DNA of 64,000 nucleotides, from contig NZ_BAOQ01000008.1 of NCBI RefSeq assembly GCF_000344155.1, forward strand, positions 1 to 64,000, in the 5' to 3' direction. Below the pieces are notes generated by a model that was given only the letters and a program-made list of their open reading frames with translations, did not search any database and had not been told where the DNA came from. A program made the translations under genes and the position numbers. Positions 53,951 to 62,984 of the stretch are shown one piece after another (position 1 is the first letter of the stretch; every line of letters starts with the position of its first letter). This DNA comes from Gordonia paraffinivorans NBRC 108238 (GTDB lineage: Bacteria; Actinomycetota; Actinomycetes; Mycobacteriales; Mycobacteriaceae).

Positions 53951-55633
53951 ATGGCGCATGTGATTACCCGCCCATGTTGCAACGATGCCAGTTGCGTGAG
54001 CGTGTGTCCGGTGAACTGCATCCACCCCACGCCCGACGAGCCGGAGTTCCTCACGGCGGAGGCCCTCTACATCGACCCGGAGACGTGTATCGACTGCGGC
54101 GCCTGTATCGATGAATGCCCGGTGGAGGCGATCGTCCCCGACGATCAGCTCACCGAGAAGGACGAGCCCTACCTGCAGATCAACGCCGACTACTACAAGG
54201 ACCACGACGTCGAGGGCGGCCTGGTCCCGCCGCGCAAGGCGCCGCAGCTGCCCGCCGACAAGGAGTTGCACGTCGCGATCGTCGGCGCCGGCCCCGCGGC
54301 CTTCTACGCCGCCGAGGAGCTGGTGCGCAAGCCCACCATCAAGGTCGACATGTTCGACCGCCTGCCCACCCCCTATGGTCTGGTCCGCGCGGGCGTCGCC
54401 CCGGACCACGCCGCCACGAAGGGCGTGGAGCGGACCTTCGCCTCGGTCGCGGCGAAGAAGAACTTCGACTACTTCCTCAACGTCGAGGTCGGCAAGCACA
54501 TCAGCCACGACGAGCTCGTCGCCCGCTACCACGCGGTGATCTACGCCGTGGGCGCCGCCACGGACAAGCGCCTGGGCATCGAGGGCGAGGACCTGCGCAA
54601 CTCGGTGGCCGCCACCCAGTTCGTCGCCTGGTACAACGGCCACCCCGACTACGTCGACCTCGACGTCGACCTCTCGGCCGAGCGCGCGGTGGTCGTCGGC
54701 AACGGCAACGTCGCCCTCGACGTGGCGCGCATCCTCGTGACCGATCCCGACGAGCTCGCCAAGACCGACATCGCCGACCATGCGCTGGCCAAGCTGCGCG
54801 AGTCGAACATCAAGGAAGTGGTGCTGCTCGGCCGCCGCGGCATCGCGCAGGCGGCCTACACCAACAGCGAGTTCCTGGCCCTCGGCGACGTCGAGGGCGT
54901 GGACGTGGTCATCGATCCGGCCGAACTCGTCCTCGACCCGGCGTCGGAGGCCGCGCTCGCCGACGACACGCTCGACTCGACGATCGCCACCAAGATCCGG
55001 CTGGCCCGCGAGTTCTCCGAGCGGCCGCAGACCCCGGGCAACAAGCGCATCGTGTTCCGCTTCCTGGTCTCGCCGGTGGAGATCACCGGCGACGGCGAGG
55101 TCGCCGGCGTCACCTGCGCGCGCAACGCGTACGTCGACGATGCCTCCGGCCGGGTGGCCGTGGCACCCACGGAAGAACGTTTCGACATCGACGCCGGACT
55201 GGTCCTGCGGGCCATCGGCTATCGCGGTGTCCCAGTCACCGACCTGCCCTTCGACGAGAGTCGCGGCGTGGTCCCCAACGAAAGCGGACGTGTGCAGGCA
55301 ACAGCAGGGGGTGATGTCATGCCCGGCCTGTATGTCGCCGGCTGGATCAAGCGCGGCGCGAGCGGCGGGATCGGCATGAACCGCGTGTGCGGGCAGGAGA
55401 CCGCCCGCGCGGTGATCGACGACTTCATCGCCGAGACGCTGGCCGACCCGTCGACCCCGCGGGACGACGTCGCGGCGATCGTCGCCGATCGCGGCGCCCA
55501 CCGGATCGACCTCGCGGGTTGGAAGGCCATCGACGCGGCCGAGAAGGCGGCGGGCAAGGCGGCACACCGTCCGCGGACGAAGTTCGTCAGCATCCCCGAG
55601 TTCGAGGCGGCCGCAGCCGCCGGAGCGCAGTAA
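53951..55633 (+). CDS. fprB: Ferredoxin/ferredoxin-NADP+ reductase, FprB type
   Basis: A 560-residue natural fusion of an N-terminal ferredoxin and an adrenodoxin-reductase-like flavoprotein. The ferredoxin part has cysteines 9, 10, 15, 19 and 23 in PCCNDASCVSVCPVNC and a canonical CIDCGACIDECP at 46-57, so a 7Fe or 8Fe cluster set. FAD binding is by VAIVGAGPAAFYAAEEL (about 108) and the NADPH site by VVGNGNVALDVARIL; GWIKRGASGGIGMNR is typical near the C-terminus. It transfers electrons from NADPH to iron-sulphur proteins or cytochromes P450. The ATG at 53951 matches mycobacterial FprB (MAHVITRPCCNDASC). A KstR operator just upstream suggests a link with sterol or lipid catabolism. Confidence 0.94.
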   Translation: MAHVITRPCCNDASCVSVCPVNCIHPTPDEPEFLTAEALYIDPETCIDCGACIDECPVEAIVPDDQLTEKDEPYLQINADYYKDHDVEGGLVPPRKAPQLPADKELHVAIVGAGPAAFYAAEELVRKPTIKVDMFDRLPTPYGLVRAGVAPDHAATKGVERTFASVAAKKNFDYFLNVEVGKHISHDELVARYHAVIYAVGAATDKRLGIEGEDLRNSVAATQFVAWYNGHPDYVDLDVDLSAERAVVVGNGNVALDVARILVTDPDELAKTDIADHALAKLRESNIKEVVLLGRRGIAQAAYTNSEFLALGDVEGVDVVIDPAELVLDPASEAALADDTLDSTIATKIRLAREFSERPQTPGNKRIVFRFLVSPVEITGDGEVAGVTCARNAYVDDASGRVAVAPTEERFDIDAGLVLRAIGYRGVPVTDLPFDESRGVVPNESGRVQATAGGDVMPGLYVAGWIKRGASGGIGMNRVCGQETARAVIDDFIAETLADPSTPRDDVAAIVADRGAHRIDLAGWKAIDAAEKAAGKAAHRPRTKFVSIPEFEAAAAAGAQ

Positions 55634-55635
55634 CC

Positions 55636-56880
55636 GTGCGCATCGCATTGCTGTCCTACCGCAGCAAGCCACACTGCGGTGGGCAAGGGGTCTACGTCCG
55701 TCATCTGTCCCGCGAGCTGGCGCTGCTCGGCCACCAGGTCGAGATCTTCTCCGGGCAGCCGTACCCGGAGCTCGACCAGGTCGCGATCGACGCGGGGGTC
55801 ACCGTCACCAAGGTGCCCAGCCTCGGGCTCTACGACGAGCCGGACCCGTTCCGCACGCCCAAACTCGGCGAGTACCGCGACTGGATCGATTTCCTCGAGG
55901 TCGGCTCGATGTGGACGGCGAGCTTCGGCGAGCCGCTGACCTTCAGCCTCCGCGTCGCCCGGCTGCTCGAGGAGCGTCGAGACGATTTCGACATCGTCCA
56001 CGACAACCAGTGCCTCGGATACGGCCTGCTGCGGATCCAGAAGGCCGGGTTCCCGCTCATCGCGACGATCCATCACCCGATCACCCGCGACCGCACGCTC
56101 GCCGTGCGCGCGGCCAAGGGTTGGCGGAAGATCACCGCATGGCGCTGGCACTCGTTCCTGCGGATGCAGGGCCGGGTCTCCCGGCGCATCCCGGAGTTGC
56201 TGACCGTGTCGCGCAGCAGCGAGGTCGACATCCGCAAGGCCTTCGACATCCCGGCGGGCCGGATCACCACGATCCCGCTCGGCGTCGACACCGAGGTATT
56301 CCGGCCGGGGCCGGAGCGTGTGCCCGGGCGGATCGTGTGCGTCGCGAGTGCCGACGCCCCGCTCAAGGGGGTGTCGTACCTGCTCGAGGCGGTCGCGAAG
56401 CTCGCTGCCGAGCGCGACGACGTAAAACTGGTACTGGTGTCCAAGTTGGACCCGAATGGCCCTTCTGCCAAGATGATCGAGGATCTCGCGATCTCCGATC
56501 GGGTGAGCGTCGTCTCGGGCCTCGAGGACGAGGAGATGGCGGAGCTGCTCGCCTCCGCGGAGGTCGCCTGCGTCCCGTCGCTGTACGAGGGTTTCTCGCT
56601 GCCGGCGGTCGAGGCGATGAGCTGCGGGACGCCCCTCGTGGCGACCCGTGCAGGCGCCATCCCCGAGGTGGTCGGCACCGACGAGCAGGCCGCGCTCCTG
56701 GTGCCGCCGCGCGATTCGGGCCGACTCGCCCAGGCGATCGGACGACTCCTCGACGACGCGGGGTTGCGCGTCGAACTCGGCTCGGGCGGACGCCGCCGCG
56801 CCGAGGAGAACTACAGCTGGGCAGCGGTGGCCGCCAAGACGGCGGCTCACTACGAAACCGTGCTGGCCGGTCACCGGTAA
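55636..56880 (+). CDS. GT4-family glycosyltransferase
   Basis: A 414-residue GT-B fold enzyme. The N-terminal domain begins RIALLSYRSKPHCGGQGVYVRHLSREL, the acceptor-side glycine loop; the C-terminal domain has SADAPLKGVSYLLEA and the nucleotide-sugar site PSLYEGFSLPAVEAMSCGTPLVAT with the EGFSLPAVE signature (EX7E). Sugar and acceptor are unknown; lipid or cell-envelope glycan is likely. GTG at 55636 lies two bases after the fprB stop. It is followed by a methyltransferase and a terpenoid-cyclase-fold protein, probably a joint pathway. Confidence 0.9.
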   Translation: MRIALLSYRSKPHCGGQGVYVRHLSRELALLGHQVEIFSGQPYPELDQVAIDAGVTVTKVPSLGLYDEPDPFRTPKLGEYRDWIDFLEVGSMWTASFGEPLTFSLRVARLLEERRDDFDIVHDNQCLGYGLLRIQKAGFPLIATIHHPITRDRTLAVRAAKGWRKITAWRWHSFLRMQGRVSRRIPELLTVSRSSEVDIRKAFDIPAGRITTIPLGVDTEVFRPGPERVPGRIVCVASADAPLKGVSYLLEAVAKLAAERDDVKLVLVSKLDPNGPSAKMIEDLAISDRVSVVSGLEDEEMAELLASAEVACVPSLYEGFSLPAVEAMSCGTPLVATRAGAIPEVVGTDEQAALLVPPRDSGRLAQAIGRLLDDAGLRVELGSGGRRRAEENYSWAAVAAKTAAHYETVLAGHR

Positions 56881-56899
56881 GCCACAGAAGGGACATCGA

Positions 56900-57628
56900 G
56901 TGCTGACAGTTGATTTCGACCGGCTGGGCGTGGGGCCCGGCACCAAGGCGATCGACATCGGGGCGGGGCAGGGGCGCCACTCCTTCGAGATGTTCCGCCG
57001 GGGTGCCGACGTGATCGCCTTCGACATGTCCGAGAAGGACATGGCCGACGTGGCCGAGATGTTCGACGCGATGACCGCCGAGGGGCAGGTGCCGGCATCG
57101 GCCAAGGCGCGCGCCGAGGTCGGCGACGCGTTGCGCCTACCGTACGCGGACAACAGCTTCGACGTCGTGCTCATGTCCGAGATCCTCGAGCACATCCCGG
57201 CCGACGAGGGTGCGATCAGCGAGATGGTCCGCGTCCTCAAGCCGGGCGGTGTCGCCGCGGTGACCGTGCCCCGGTACTGGCCGGAGAAGGTCTGCTGGGC
57301 GCTGTCGGACGAGTACCACGAGGTCGAGGGCGGACACGTCCGCATCTACAAGGCCTCCGAGTTGGCCGACAAGCTGCGCCGTGCCGGCCTCGAGGTGACC
57401 GGAACCGACCATCAGCACGCGCTGCATGCGCCCTACTGGTGGCTGAAATGCGCTGTCGGCGTGGAGAACAACGACAACCCGCTGGTGAAGGCGTACCACA
57501 AGCTGCTGGTCTGGGACATGATGAGCAAGCCGTGGCTGACCCGGGTGGGCGAGCAGGCCCTCAACCCGATCATCGGCAAGTCCGTCGCCCTGTACCTGCG
57601 CAAGCCCGAGACCGCCGCCTCTTCATGA
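56900..57628 (+). CDS. Class I SAM-dependent methyltransferase
   Basis: A 242-residue methyltransferase with the SAM-binding motif AIDIGAGQGRHSFEMFRRGADVIAFDMS, the post-I acidic residue, VGDALRLPYADNSFDVVLMSEILEHI and RVLKPGGVAAVTVPRYWPEK. The substrate is unknown. GTG at 56900 follows AGAAGGGACATCGA. Its stop overlaps the ATG of the next gene (57625-57628), and the glycosyltransferase lies 19 bases upstream, so methylation of a glycosylated product is plausible. Confidence 0.9.
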   Translation: MLTVDFDRLGVGPGTKAIDIGAGQGRHSFEMFRRGADVIAFDMSEKDMADVAEMFDAMTAEGQVPASAKARAEVGDALRLPYADNSFDVVLMSEILEHIPADEGAISEMVRVLKPGGVAAVTVPRYWPEKVCWALSDEYHEVEGGHVRIYKASELADKLRRAGLEVTGTDHQHALHAPYWWLKCAVGVENNDNPLVKAYHKLLVWDMMSKPWLTRVGEQALNPIIGKSVALYLRKPETAASS

Positions 57629-58704
57629 CGGCGATCCCGGAGATCCCGGGAGTTGTCACCGCCGATCAGATCCGCGCGACGGGCGCGGCGATCGCCGGTA
57701 TGCAGGAGGAATCCGGGGCCCTGCCCTGGTTCCCCGGCGGGCAAACCGATCCCTGGGACCACATCGAGTCCGCGATGGCCTTGTCGGTCACCGGTTTCCA
57801 CGCGGAGGCGGAGGCCGCGTACGAGTGGTCGAGACGCAAGCAGCGTCACGACGGGTCGTGGCCGATCCGAACCGTGTGCGGCACGGTCGAGGACGCGGGC
57901 ACCGACTCGAACTTCTGCGCCTACATCGCGGTCGGCGTCTGGCATCACTATCTGATCACCGCCGATGACGCGTTCCTGCAACGGATGTGGCCGGTCGTCT
58001 GGTCGGCGATCGACTGCGTGCTGCGGTTCCAGCGGCCTGACGGCGCCTTCCGCTGGGGTGGCGATCACCGCACCGGGGCGATGTTCGGCGAGGCCCTCAT
58101 CACCGGCAACTCCAGCATCTTCCAGGCCCTCGACTGTGCGATCCGCATCGCCGCCGAGGTCGATCAGCCCGACGAGGACTGGATCGCCGCGCACGCGAAG
58201 CTCGGTGCCGCGATCCGCGCCGACATCGAGCGTGAGGAGTGGGAGATCTTCACACCCCCGTCGGAGCACTCGATGGACTGGTATTACCCGATCCTCGGCG
58301 GTGCGGTGCGCGGGAAGGTCGGCCAGGAGCTGATCGCGCGCCGATGGGACGAGTTCGTCGTCCCGGGCAAGGGTGTGCGCTGCGTCGATCACCGGCCGTG
58401 GGTGACCGGGGCCGAGACCTGCGAGCTCGCCCTGGCCCTCGACTCCCTGGGGGACACCGCGGACGCGATCGAGCTGATCGCCTCGATCCAGCACCTGCGT
58501 GACCCGGACGGGTCGTACTGGACCGGGCTGGTCTTCGCCGACGGCAAGCGCTGGCCGGTGGAGAAGAGCTGCTGGACCTCGGCGGCCGTGGTGCTGGCCG
58601 CCGACGCGGTCAGCCGCACCAGCGTCGCCAACGGGATCTTCCGGGACGTGCGCCAGAGCCTCGTCGTGACCCCTCGCGACGAGGAACCCGCGACGGTTCT
58701 CTGA
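57625..58704 (+). CDS. Terpenoid-cyclase-fold (alpha6-alpha6 barrel) protein
   Basis: A 359-residue protein with repeated barrel segments: GMQEESGALPWFPGGQTDPWDHIESAMAL, WSRRKQRHDGSWPI, LRFQRPDGAFRWGGDHRTG and LRDPDGSYWTGLVF, each a QxxDGSW-like turn between helices. This resembles the squalene-hopene cyclase/prenyltransferase fold, but no DxDD cyclase motif is seen, so cyclase activity is doubtful; glycan hydrolase or lyase activity on an alpha/alpha barrel is an alternative. It has no signal peptide. It is coupled to the methyltransferase by an ATGA overlap and completes the three-gene set. Confidence 0.72.
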   Translation: MTAIPEIPGVVTADQIRATGAAIAGMQEESGALPWFPGGQTDPWDHIESAMALSVTGFHAEAEAAYEWSRRKQRHDGSWPIRTVCGTVEDAGTDSNFCAYIAVGVWHHYLITADDAFLQRMWPVVWSAIDCVLRFQRPDGAFRWGGDHRTGAMFGEALITGNSSIFQALDCAIRIAAEVDQPDEDWIAAHAKLGAAIRADIEREEWEIFTPPSEHSMDWYYPILGGAVRGKVGQELIARRWDEFVVPGKGVRCVDHRPWVTGAETCELALALDSLGDTADAIELIASIQHLRDPDGSYWTGLVFADGKRWPVEKSCWTSAAVVLAADAVSRTSVANGIFRDVRQSLVVTPRDEEPATVL

Positions 58705-58787
58705 GGGCGACCAGGTCCGGAGAACCGACCCGGAGGCCTCGGGATCGAAGTGACCAACTCCCTGTTCTCTGTGGCGCCCATCACCTA

Positions 58788-58802
58788 GACTGGTGTCCAG
58801 TC
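58788..58802. promoter_or_regulatory. Inverted repeat upstream of the LLM oxidoreductase gene
   Basis: GACTGG, three bases, CCAGTC: a perfect 6-bp inverted repeat about 52 bases before the start of the next gene, sized like a TetR- or GntR-family operator. Regulator unknown. Confidence 0.35.
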
Positions 58803-58854
58803 ATGCGTCCGGTTAGTCGACGGACGGCAGAGCAACGCCGCCAGGGGAGGCGCC

Positions 58855-59712
58855 ATGGATTTCGGGATCGTCCAGTTCACCAGCGATCGGGGGCTCAAGC
58901 CGCATGTGCTGGCGCCGCTGATCGAGAAGGCGGGGTTCGCGTCGTACTACGTGCCCGAGCACGGTCACATCCCGACGAAGCGGGAGGCCGCGCACCCGCG
59001 GACCGGTGACGAGACGCTGCCCGACGAGCGCTACATGCGGACGCTCGACCCGTGGACGTCGCTGGCCTCGGCGGCGGCGGTCACCGAGCGCATCCGCCTG
59101 GCCACCGCCGTGGCCCTGCCCGTCCAGTCCGACCCGATCACGCTCGCCAAGACGATCGCCACCCTCGACCACATCTCCGACGGCCGGGTCACGCTCGGCG
59201 TCGGATTCGGTTGGAACCTGGACGAATTGGCCGACCACAACGTTCCGCCGAAGCGTCGTCGGACCATGCTCCGCGAGTACCTCGAGGCGATGAACGTGTT
59301 GTGGACGCAGGAGGAGGCCGAATTCGACGGGGAATTCGTGCGATTCGGTCCCAGTTGGGCATGGCCGAAGCCGCCTCAGTCCCACATCCCGGTGCAGGTC
59401 GGCGCGGCGGGCAACGAGAAGAACTTCAAGTGGATCGCACGAAGCGCCGACGGGTGGATCACCACGCCGGGCGAAGAGGACATCGAGGGATCGGTCGCCC
59501 TGCTCAAGCGGATCTGGACCGACGCCGGTCGTGAAGGTGATCCGCAGGTCGTGGTGCTCGACTTCAAGCCGGTTCCCGAGAAGCTGGAGAAGTGGCGCGA
59601 GATCGGGGTGACCACCGTGCTCTACGGCCTGCCCGACGACTCGGTCGAGCGGGCGAGCGGCTACCTCGCCAAACTGGCCGGAAAGCTCGACCTCGCGCCC
59701 GCGGCCGTGTAG
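58855..59712 (+). CDS. LLM-class F420-dependent oxidoreductase
   Basis: A 285-residue TIM-barrel oxidoreductase of the luciferase-like superfamily, in the group usually using F420. Typical segments: DFGIVQFTSDRGLKPHVLAPLIEKAGFASYYVPEH, RIRLATAVALPVQSDPITLAKTIATLDHISDGRVTLGVGFGW, and VQVGAAGNEKNFKWIARSADGWI. The substrate is unknown. ATG at 58855 follows GGGGAGGCGCC. It is a single gene, convergent with a TetR gene about 165 bases away. Confidence 0.88.
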   Translation: MDFGIVQFTSDRGLKPHVLAPLIEKAGFASYYVPEHGHIPTKREAAHPRTGDETLPDERYMRTLDPWTSLASAAAVTERIRLATAVALPVQSDPITLAKTIATLDHISDGRVTLGVGFGWNLDELADHNVPPKRRRTMLREYLEAMNVLWTQEEAEFDGEFVRFGPSWAWPKPPQSHIPVQVGAAGNEKNFKWIARSADGWITTPGEEDIEGSVALLKRIWTDAGREGDPQVVVLDFKPVPEKLEKWREIGVTTVLYGLPDDSVERASGYLAKLAGKLDLAPAAV

Positions 59713-59878
59713 TCGGCGTGCCCGCCGCCGTCGGGCCCTGGTGCAGGGGTTGCGTGCACGTTCTGCCGGCAGTCGTCCTAACGAGCGTGCCGCATCCTCG
59801 GTCGACGCCGCCTGCGACGTCGTTCGGTGTCGGCGACTCCCGTCGAAGTCGCCGGGCCGGGGTGATGTCGGGGCCGAC

Positions 59879-60478
59879 TCAGGCGTCGGGGTGTGCTCGC
59901 AGGCCCGGCATCACGTACCGCTCGACGTGGCGGCGGACCTGTGCGGCGTCGTCGATGTCGATGGTCTCGCCCGGCGATGTGCCGAGGCTGATCAGCACGC
60001 GCGCAACCCATTCGGAGACCTCGCGCAGGTCGTGGCCGGGATGGATCTCCCCGCGGCGTGCTGCCGCCTCGACGTAGGGGAGCCAGAACGCCGCGAGGTC
60101 GGGGACGAGCCTCACCACGCCGATCCCGGCGCACTCGGCGAACTCGTGCGGTTCCTCGGTGCGCAGCCGCATCAGCAGGGTGCCCGGGTCGTCGTATGCC
60201 CCGCGTCCGATCCGGACGCCCGCGGTGAGCTGACCCGCGAAGCCGTCGATGGTGTCGAGTTCGGCACGGGCCTCGCGCCAGAACGACTCGGTGAGCCGGA
60301 CGATCGTCGCCCCGATCATCGACGGCTTGTCGGGGTAGTGCCGGTAGAGCCACGCGCGGGAGACCCCGGCCGACTCGGCGACCTGCTGCATCGTCGTCGC
60401 GCGGATGCCCTTCTCCGCCAGCAGTTTCTCGGTGGCATCGAGGAGGCGTTCGGTCACCGACGTGGTTGCCTCGGTCAC
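59879..60478 (-). CDS. TetR-family regulator of the monooxygenase operon
   Basis: A 199-residue repressor with an N-terminal helix-turn-helix (about 8-52: ERLLDATEKLLAEKGIRATTMQQVAESAGVSRAWLYRHYPDKPSMI) and a helical C-terminal ligand pocket. GTG at 60476-60478 is the start. It is divergent from the monooxygenase-hydrolase-SDR operon, and a 30-bp inverted repeat at 60602-60631 lies just before that operon, so local repression is likely. The ligand is unknown, perhaps the monooxygenase substrate. Confidence 0.9.
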   Translation of the reverse strand: MTEATTSVTERLLDATEKLLAEKGIRATTMQQVAESAGVSRAWLYRHYPDKPSMIGATIVRLTESFWREARAELDTIDGFAGQLTAGVRIGRGAYDDPGTLLMRLRTEEPHEFAECAGIGVVRLVPDLAAFWLPYVEAAARRGEIHPGHDLREVSEWVARVLISLGTSPGETIDIDDAAQVRRHVERYVMPGLRAHPDA

Positions 60479-60601
60479 GGCCCTCCCTGGTTCTCCGGCG
60501 GTGCTCGGGTGCGGTCGCCCGGTGGGACGGGCGACTCACTGGCCGAAGACTAACAAGGGGTGGACAGATCGTGGAATCCGTACACCGCGCGCCCGGTCAT
60601 C

Positions 60602-60631
60602 GTGTAGACACAAATCAGATTGTGTCTACAC
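60602..60631. promoter_or_regulatory. 30-bp inverted repeat, likely TetR operator
   Basis: Arms GTGTAGACACAA and TTGTGTCTACAC are exact complements around ATCAGA. It is 24 bases before the monooxygenase start and 124 bases before the divergent TetR start, an ideal repressor position. Confidence 0.75.
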
Positions 60632-60654
60632 CCGACTCGTCTCGAGGGGGCAGC

Positions 60655-62046
60655 GTGCCTTTACCAACCACCGCGATCATCGGTGCCGGGATCAGCGGCC
60701 TGACGGCGGGCAAAATGCTCACCGACTACGGCGTCCCGTACACGTGTTTCGAGAGTTCCGACCGAATCGGCGGCAACTGGGCCTTCGGCAACCCGAACGG
60801 CCACAGCAGCGCGTACCGGTCTCTGCACATCGACACCTCGAAGCACCAGCTGTCGTTCCGGGACTTCCCGATGCCCGAGGAGTACCCGGACTTCCCCCAC
60901 CACACCCAGATCAAGGCCTACCTCGACGCCTACGCCGAGGCGTTCGACCTGCTGCCGAGCATCGAGTTCACCAACGGCGTCGAGCACGCGCGCAGGCTCG
61001 ACGGCGGCGGCTGGGAGCTGGAGACGCAGCGCGGTGAACGCCGCCGGTTCGACCTGCTCATCGTCGCCAACGGCCACCACTGGGACCCGCGCTACCCGGG
61101 CTTCCCCGGCGAGTTCGACGGCATCGAGATGCACGCGCATCACTACATCGACCCCCGGACCCCGCATGACTTCAGCGGCAAGCGGATTCTCGTCGTCGGC
61201 CTCGGCAACAGCGCCGCCGACATCGCCGTCGAGCTGTCGTCGAAGGCGCTGGACAACAAGCTGACGCTGTCCACCCGGTCCGGCGCGTGGATCGTGCCGA
61301 AGTACTTCGGCGGCAAGCCCGCCGACAAGTACTACCGCACCTCGCCCTACATCCCGATGTCGTGGCAGCGGAAGTTCATGCAGGTCATGCAGCCGCTGAC
61401 CGCCGGCCACCCCGAGGACTACGGGCTGCCGACGCCGAATCACAAGTTCTTCGAGGCGCATCCGACCCAGTCGGTGGAGCTGCCGCTCCGACTCGGCTCC
61501 GGCGACGTCGTCGCCAAGCCCAACGTCAGCCGGCTCGACGGCTCGACCGTACACTTCGAGGACGGCACGTCCGACGACTTCGACATCATCATCTACGCAA
61601 CGGGATACAACATCACCTTCCCGTTCTTCGATCCCGAGTTCATCAGTGCGCCGGACAACCACATCGACCTCTACAAGCGCATGTTCTACCCGGGCATCGA
61701 CGACCTCGTCTTCGCGGGCTTCGCGCAGGCGGTCCCGACGCTGTTCCCGTTCGTCGAGTGCCAGGCGCGGGTGATCGGGGCATATGCGACCGGCAACTAC
61801 CGGCCGCCGTCGGTCCCGGAGATGAGGGAGACCATCAAGGCCGACACCGAGTTCTTCACCGGCCACATGGTGAAGAGCGCGCGACACACCCAGCAGCTCG
61901 ACCACTACCTGTACGAGCACAACATCCGGACCAAGGAATTGCCCGAAGGTCGCAGGCGCGCGCAGGAACTCGGACCGGTGCGCTGGGCCGGGGTCGCCGA
62001 CACCGTCTCGGCCGGCGTGACCGCGGGATCGGAGGCCTCGGCATGA
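60655..62046 (+). CDS. Flavin-containing monooxygenase (FMO/Baeyer-Villiger class)
   Basis: A 463-residue FAD/NADPH monooxygenase. FAD motif AIIGAGISGLTAGKML at the N-terminus with ESSDRIGGNWAFGNPNG, NADPH motif ILVVGLGNSAADIAVELS in the middle, FDGIEMHAHHYIDPR close to the FMO signature, and the ATGYNITFPFF motif near the C-terminal third. It oxygenates a nucleophilic heteroatom or a ketone; the substrate is unknown. GTG at 60655 lies 24 bases after the inverted repeat, following GAGGGGGCAGC. It overlaps the hydrolase gene (ATGA), suggesting that the oxygenated product, possibly an ester, is then hydrolysed. Confidence 0.92.
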   Translation: MPLPTTAIIGAGISGLTAGKMLTDYGVPYTCFESSDRIGGNWAFGNPNGHSSAYRSLHIDTSKHQLSFRDFPMPEEYPDFPHHTQIKAYLDAYAEAFDLLPSIEFTNGVEHARRLDGGGWELETQRGERRRFDLLIVANGHHWDPRYPGFPGEFDGIEMHAHHYIDPRTPHDFSGKRILVVGLGNSAADIAVELSSKALDNKLTLSTRSGAWIVPKYFGGKPADKYYRTSPYIPMSWQRKFMQVMQPLTAGHPEDYGLPTPNHKFFEAHPTQSVELPLRLGSGDVVAKPNVSRLDGSTVHFEDGTSDDFDIIIYATGYNITFPFFDPEFISAPDNHIDLYKRMFYPGIDDLVFAGFAQAVPTLFPFVECQARVIGAYATGNYRPPSVPEMRETIKADTEFFTGHMVKSARHTQQLDHYLYEHNIRTKELPEGRRRAQELGPVRWAGVADTVSAGVTAGSEASA

Positions 62047-62984
62047 GCGTCCCCACCGGAGCAGAAACCGTCCGCTTCCCGTCGGCGGGAGTCGAGTGCG
62101 ACGCCTGGTTCTTCCCCGGCACGGCGTCCTCGCCGTTCGAGGTCGACGGCAAGCGGCCCGTGGTGGTCATGGCACACGGGTTCGCCGGCACCAAGGACTC
62201 GGGCCTGGCGCCGTTCGCCCTGCGTCTCGCCGACGCCGGACTCGCGGTGCTCGCCTTCGACTACCGGGGCTTCGGGTTATCGGGAGGCGAACCGCGCCAG
62301 CAGATCTCGCTGGAACGTCAGGCCGACGACTACCGGGCCGCGATCGTCGCGGCCAAACGGCAACCGGGCGTCGATCCCAATCGGATCATCCTCTGGGGCG
62401 TGTCGCAGTCGGGCGGGCACGCGCTGACCGTCGCCGCCGACCGCGCCGACATCGCGGCGGTCGTCGCGGTGGTGCCGTTGGTCAACGGCCTCGCGGCCGG
62501 CCGTGTCGCGTACAGCCAGGCCGGCGGGGCGGCGATGGCGCGGTCGACGGCCACCGCGGTGGCCAGCTCGGTGGCGCAGAAGCTCGGCGGACGGCCGAAG
62601 ATGATGCGGGTCGTCGGCAAACCCGGCGACCAGGGCGCAGCGCTGACCGCCCCCGGATTCCTGGAGAGCTACCTCGCGATCGCCGGGCCGTCGTGGCGCA
62701 ACGAGGTCGATGCCTCGGTCGGACTCGAGATCGGCGGGTTCCGCGCCGACAAGCACGTCGACCGGATCAACGCCCCGGTCCTGGTTCAGATCGCCGACTT
62801 CGACTCGGCCGCACCGCCGCACGCCGCGGCCAAGGCGGCGTTCAAGGCGCGCGCCGAGGTTCGGCACTACCCGTGCGATCACTTCGGGGTCTTCGAGGGC
62901 AACGACTTCTTCGAACCCTGCGTCGACCACGAGGTCTCGTTCCTGTCGCGTCATCTGACCGCACAGACCGCGGGCGTTCGATGA
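62043..62984 (+). CDS. Alpha/beta hydrolase
   Basis: A 313-residue alpha/beta hydrolase of the DienLactone/X-Pro-dipeptidase-like group. The oxyanion region VVMAHGFAGTKDSGLAPFALRLADAG, the nucleophile elbow WGVSQSGGH, the late acidic residue around QIADFDSAAPP and the histidine in YPCDHFGVFEG supply a complete Ser-Asp-His triad. Start and stop overlap both neighbours by four bases (ATGA), so it is part of a tightly coupled three-gene operon. An esterase acting on the product of the monooxygenase is the simplest reading. Confidence 0.9.
   Translation: MSVPTGAETVRFPSAGVECDAWFFPGTASSPFEVDGKRPVVVMAHGFAGTKDSGLAPFALRLADAGLAVLAFDYRGFGLSGGEPRQQISLERQADDYRAAIVAAKRQPGVDPNRIILWGVSQSGGHALTVAADRADIAAVVAVVPLVNGLAAGRVAYSQAGGAAMARSTATAVASSVAQKLGGRPKMMRVVGKPGDQGAALTAPGFLESYLAIAGPSWRNEVDASVGLEIGGFRADKHVDRINAPVLVQIADFDSAAPPHAAAKAAFKARAEVRHYPCDHFGVFEGNDFFEPCVDHEVSFLSRHLTAQTAGVR

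Noticed and set aside
57625-58704. Squalene-hopene cyclase
   Set aside because: Length is about half that of the family and the catalytic DxDD motif is absent; only the barrel fold is suggested.
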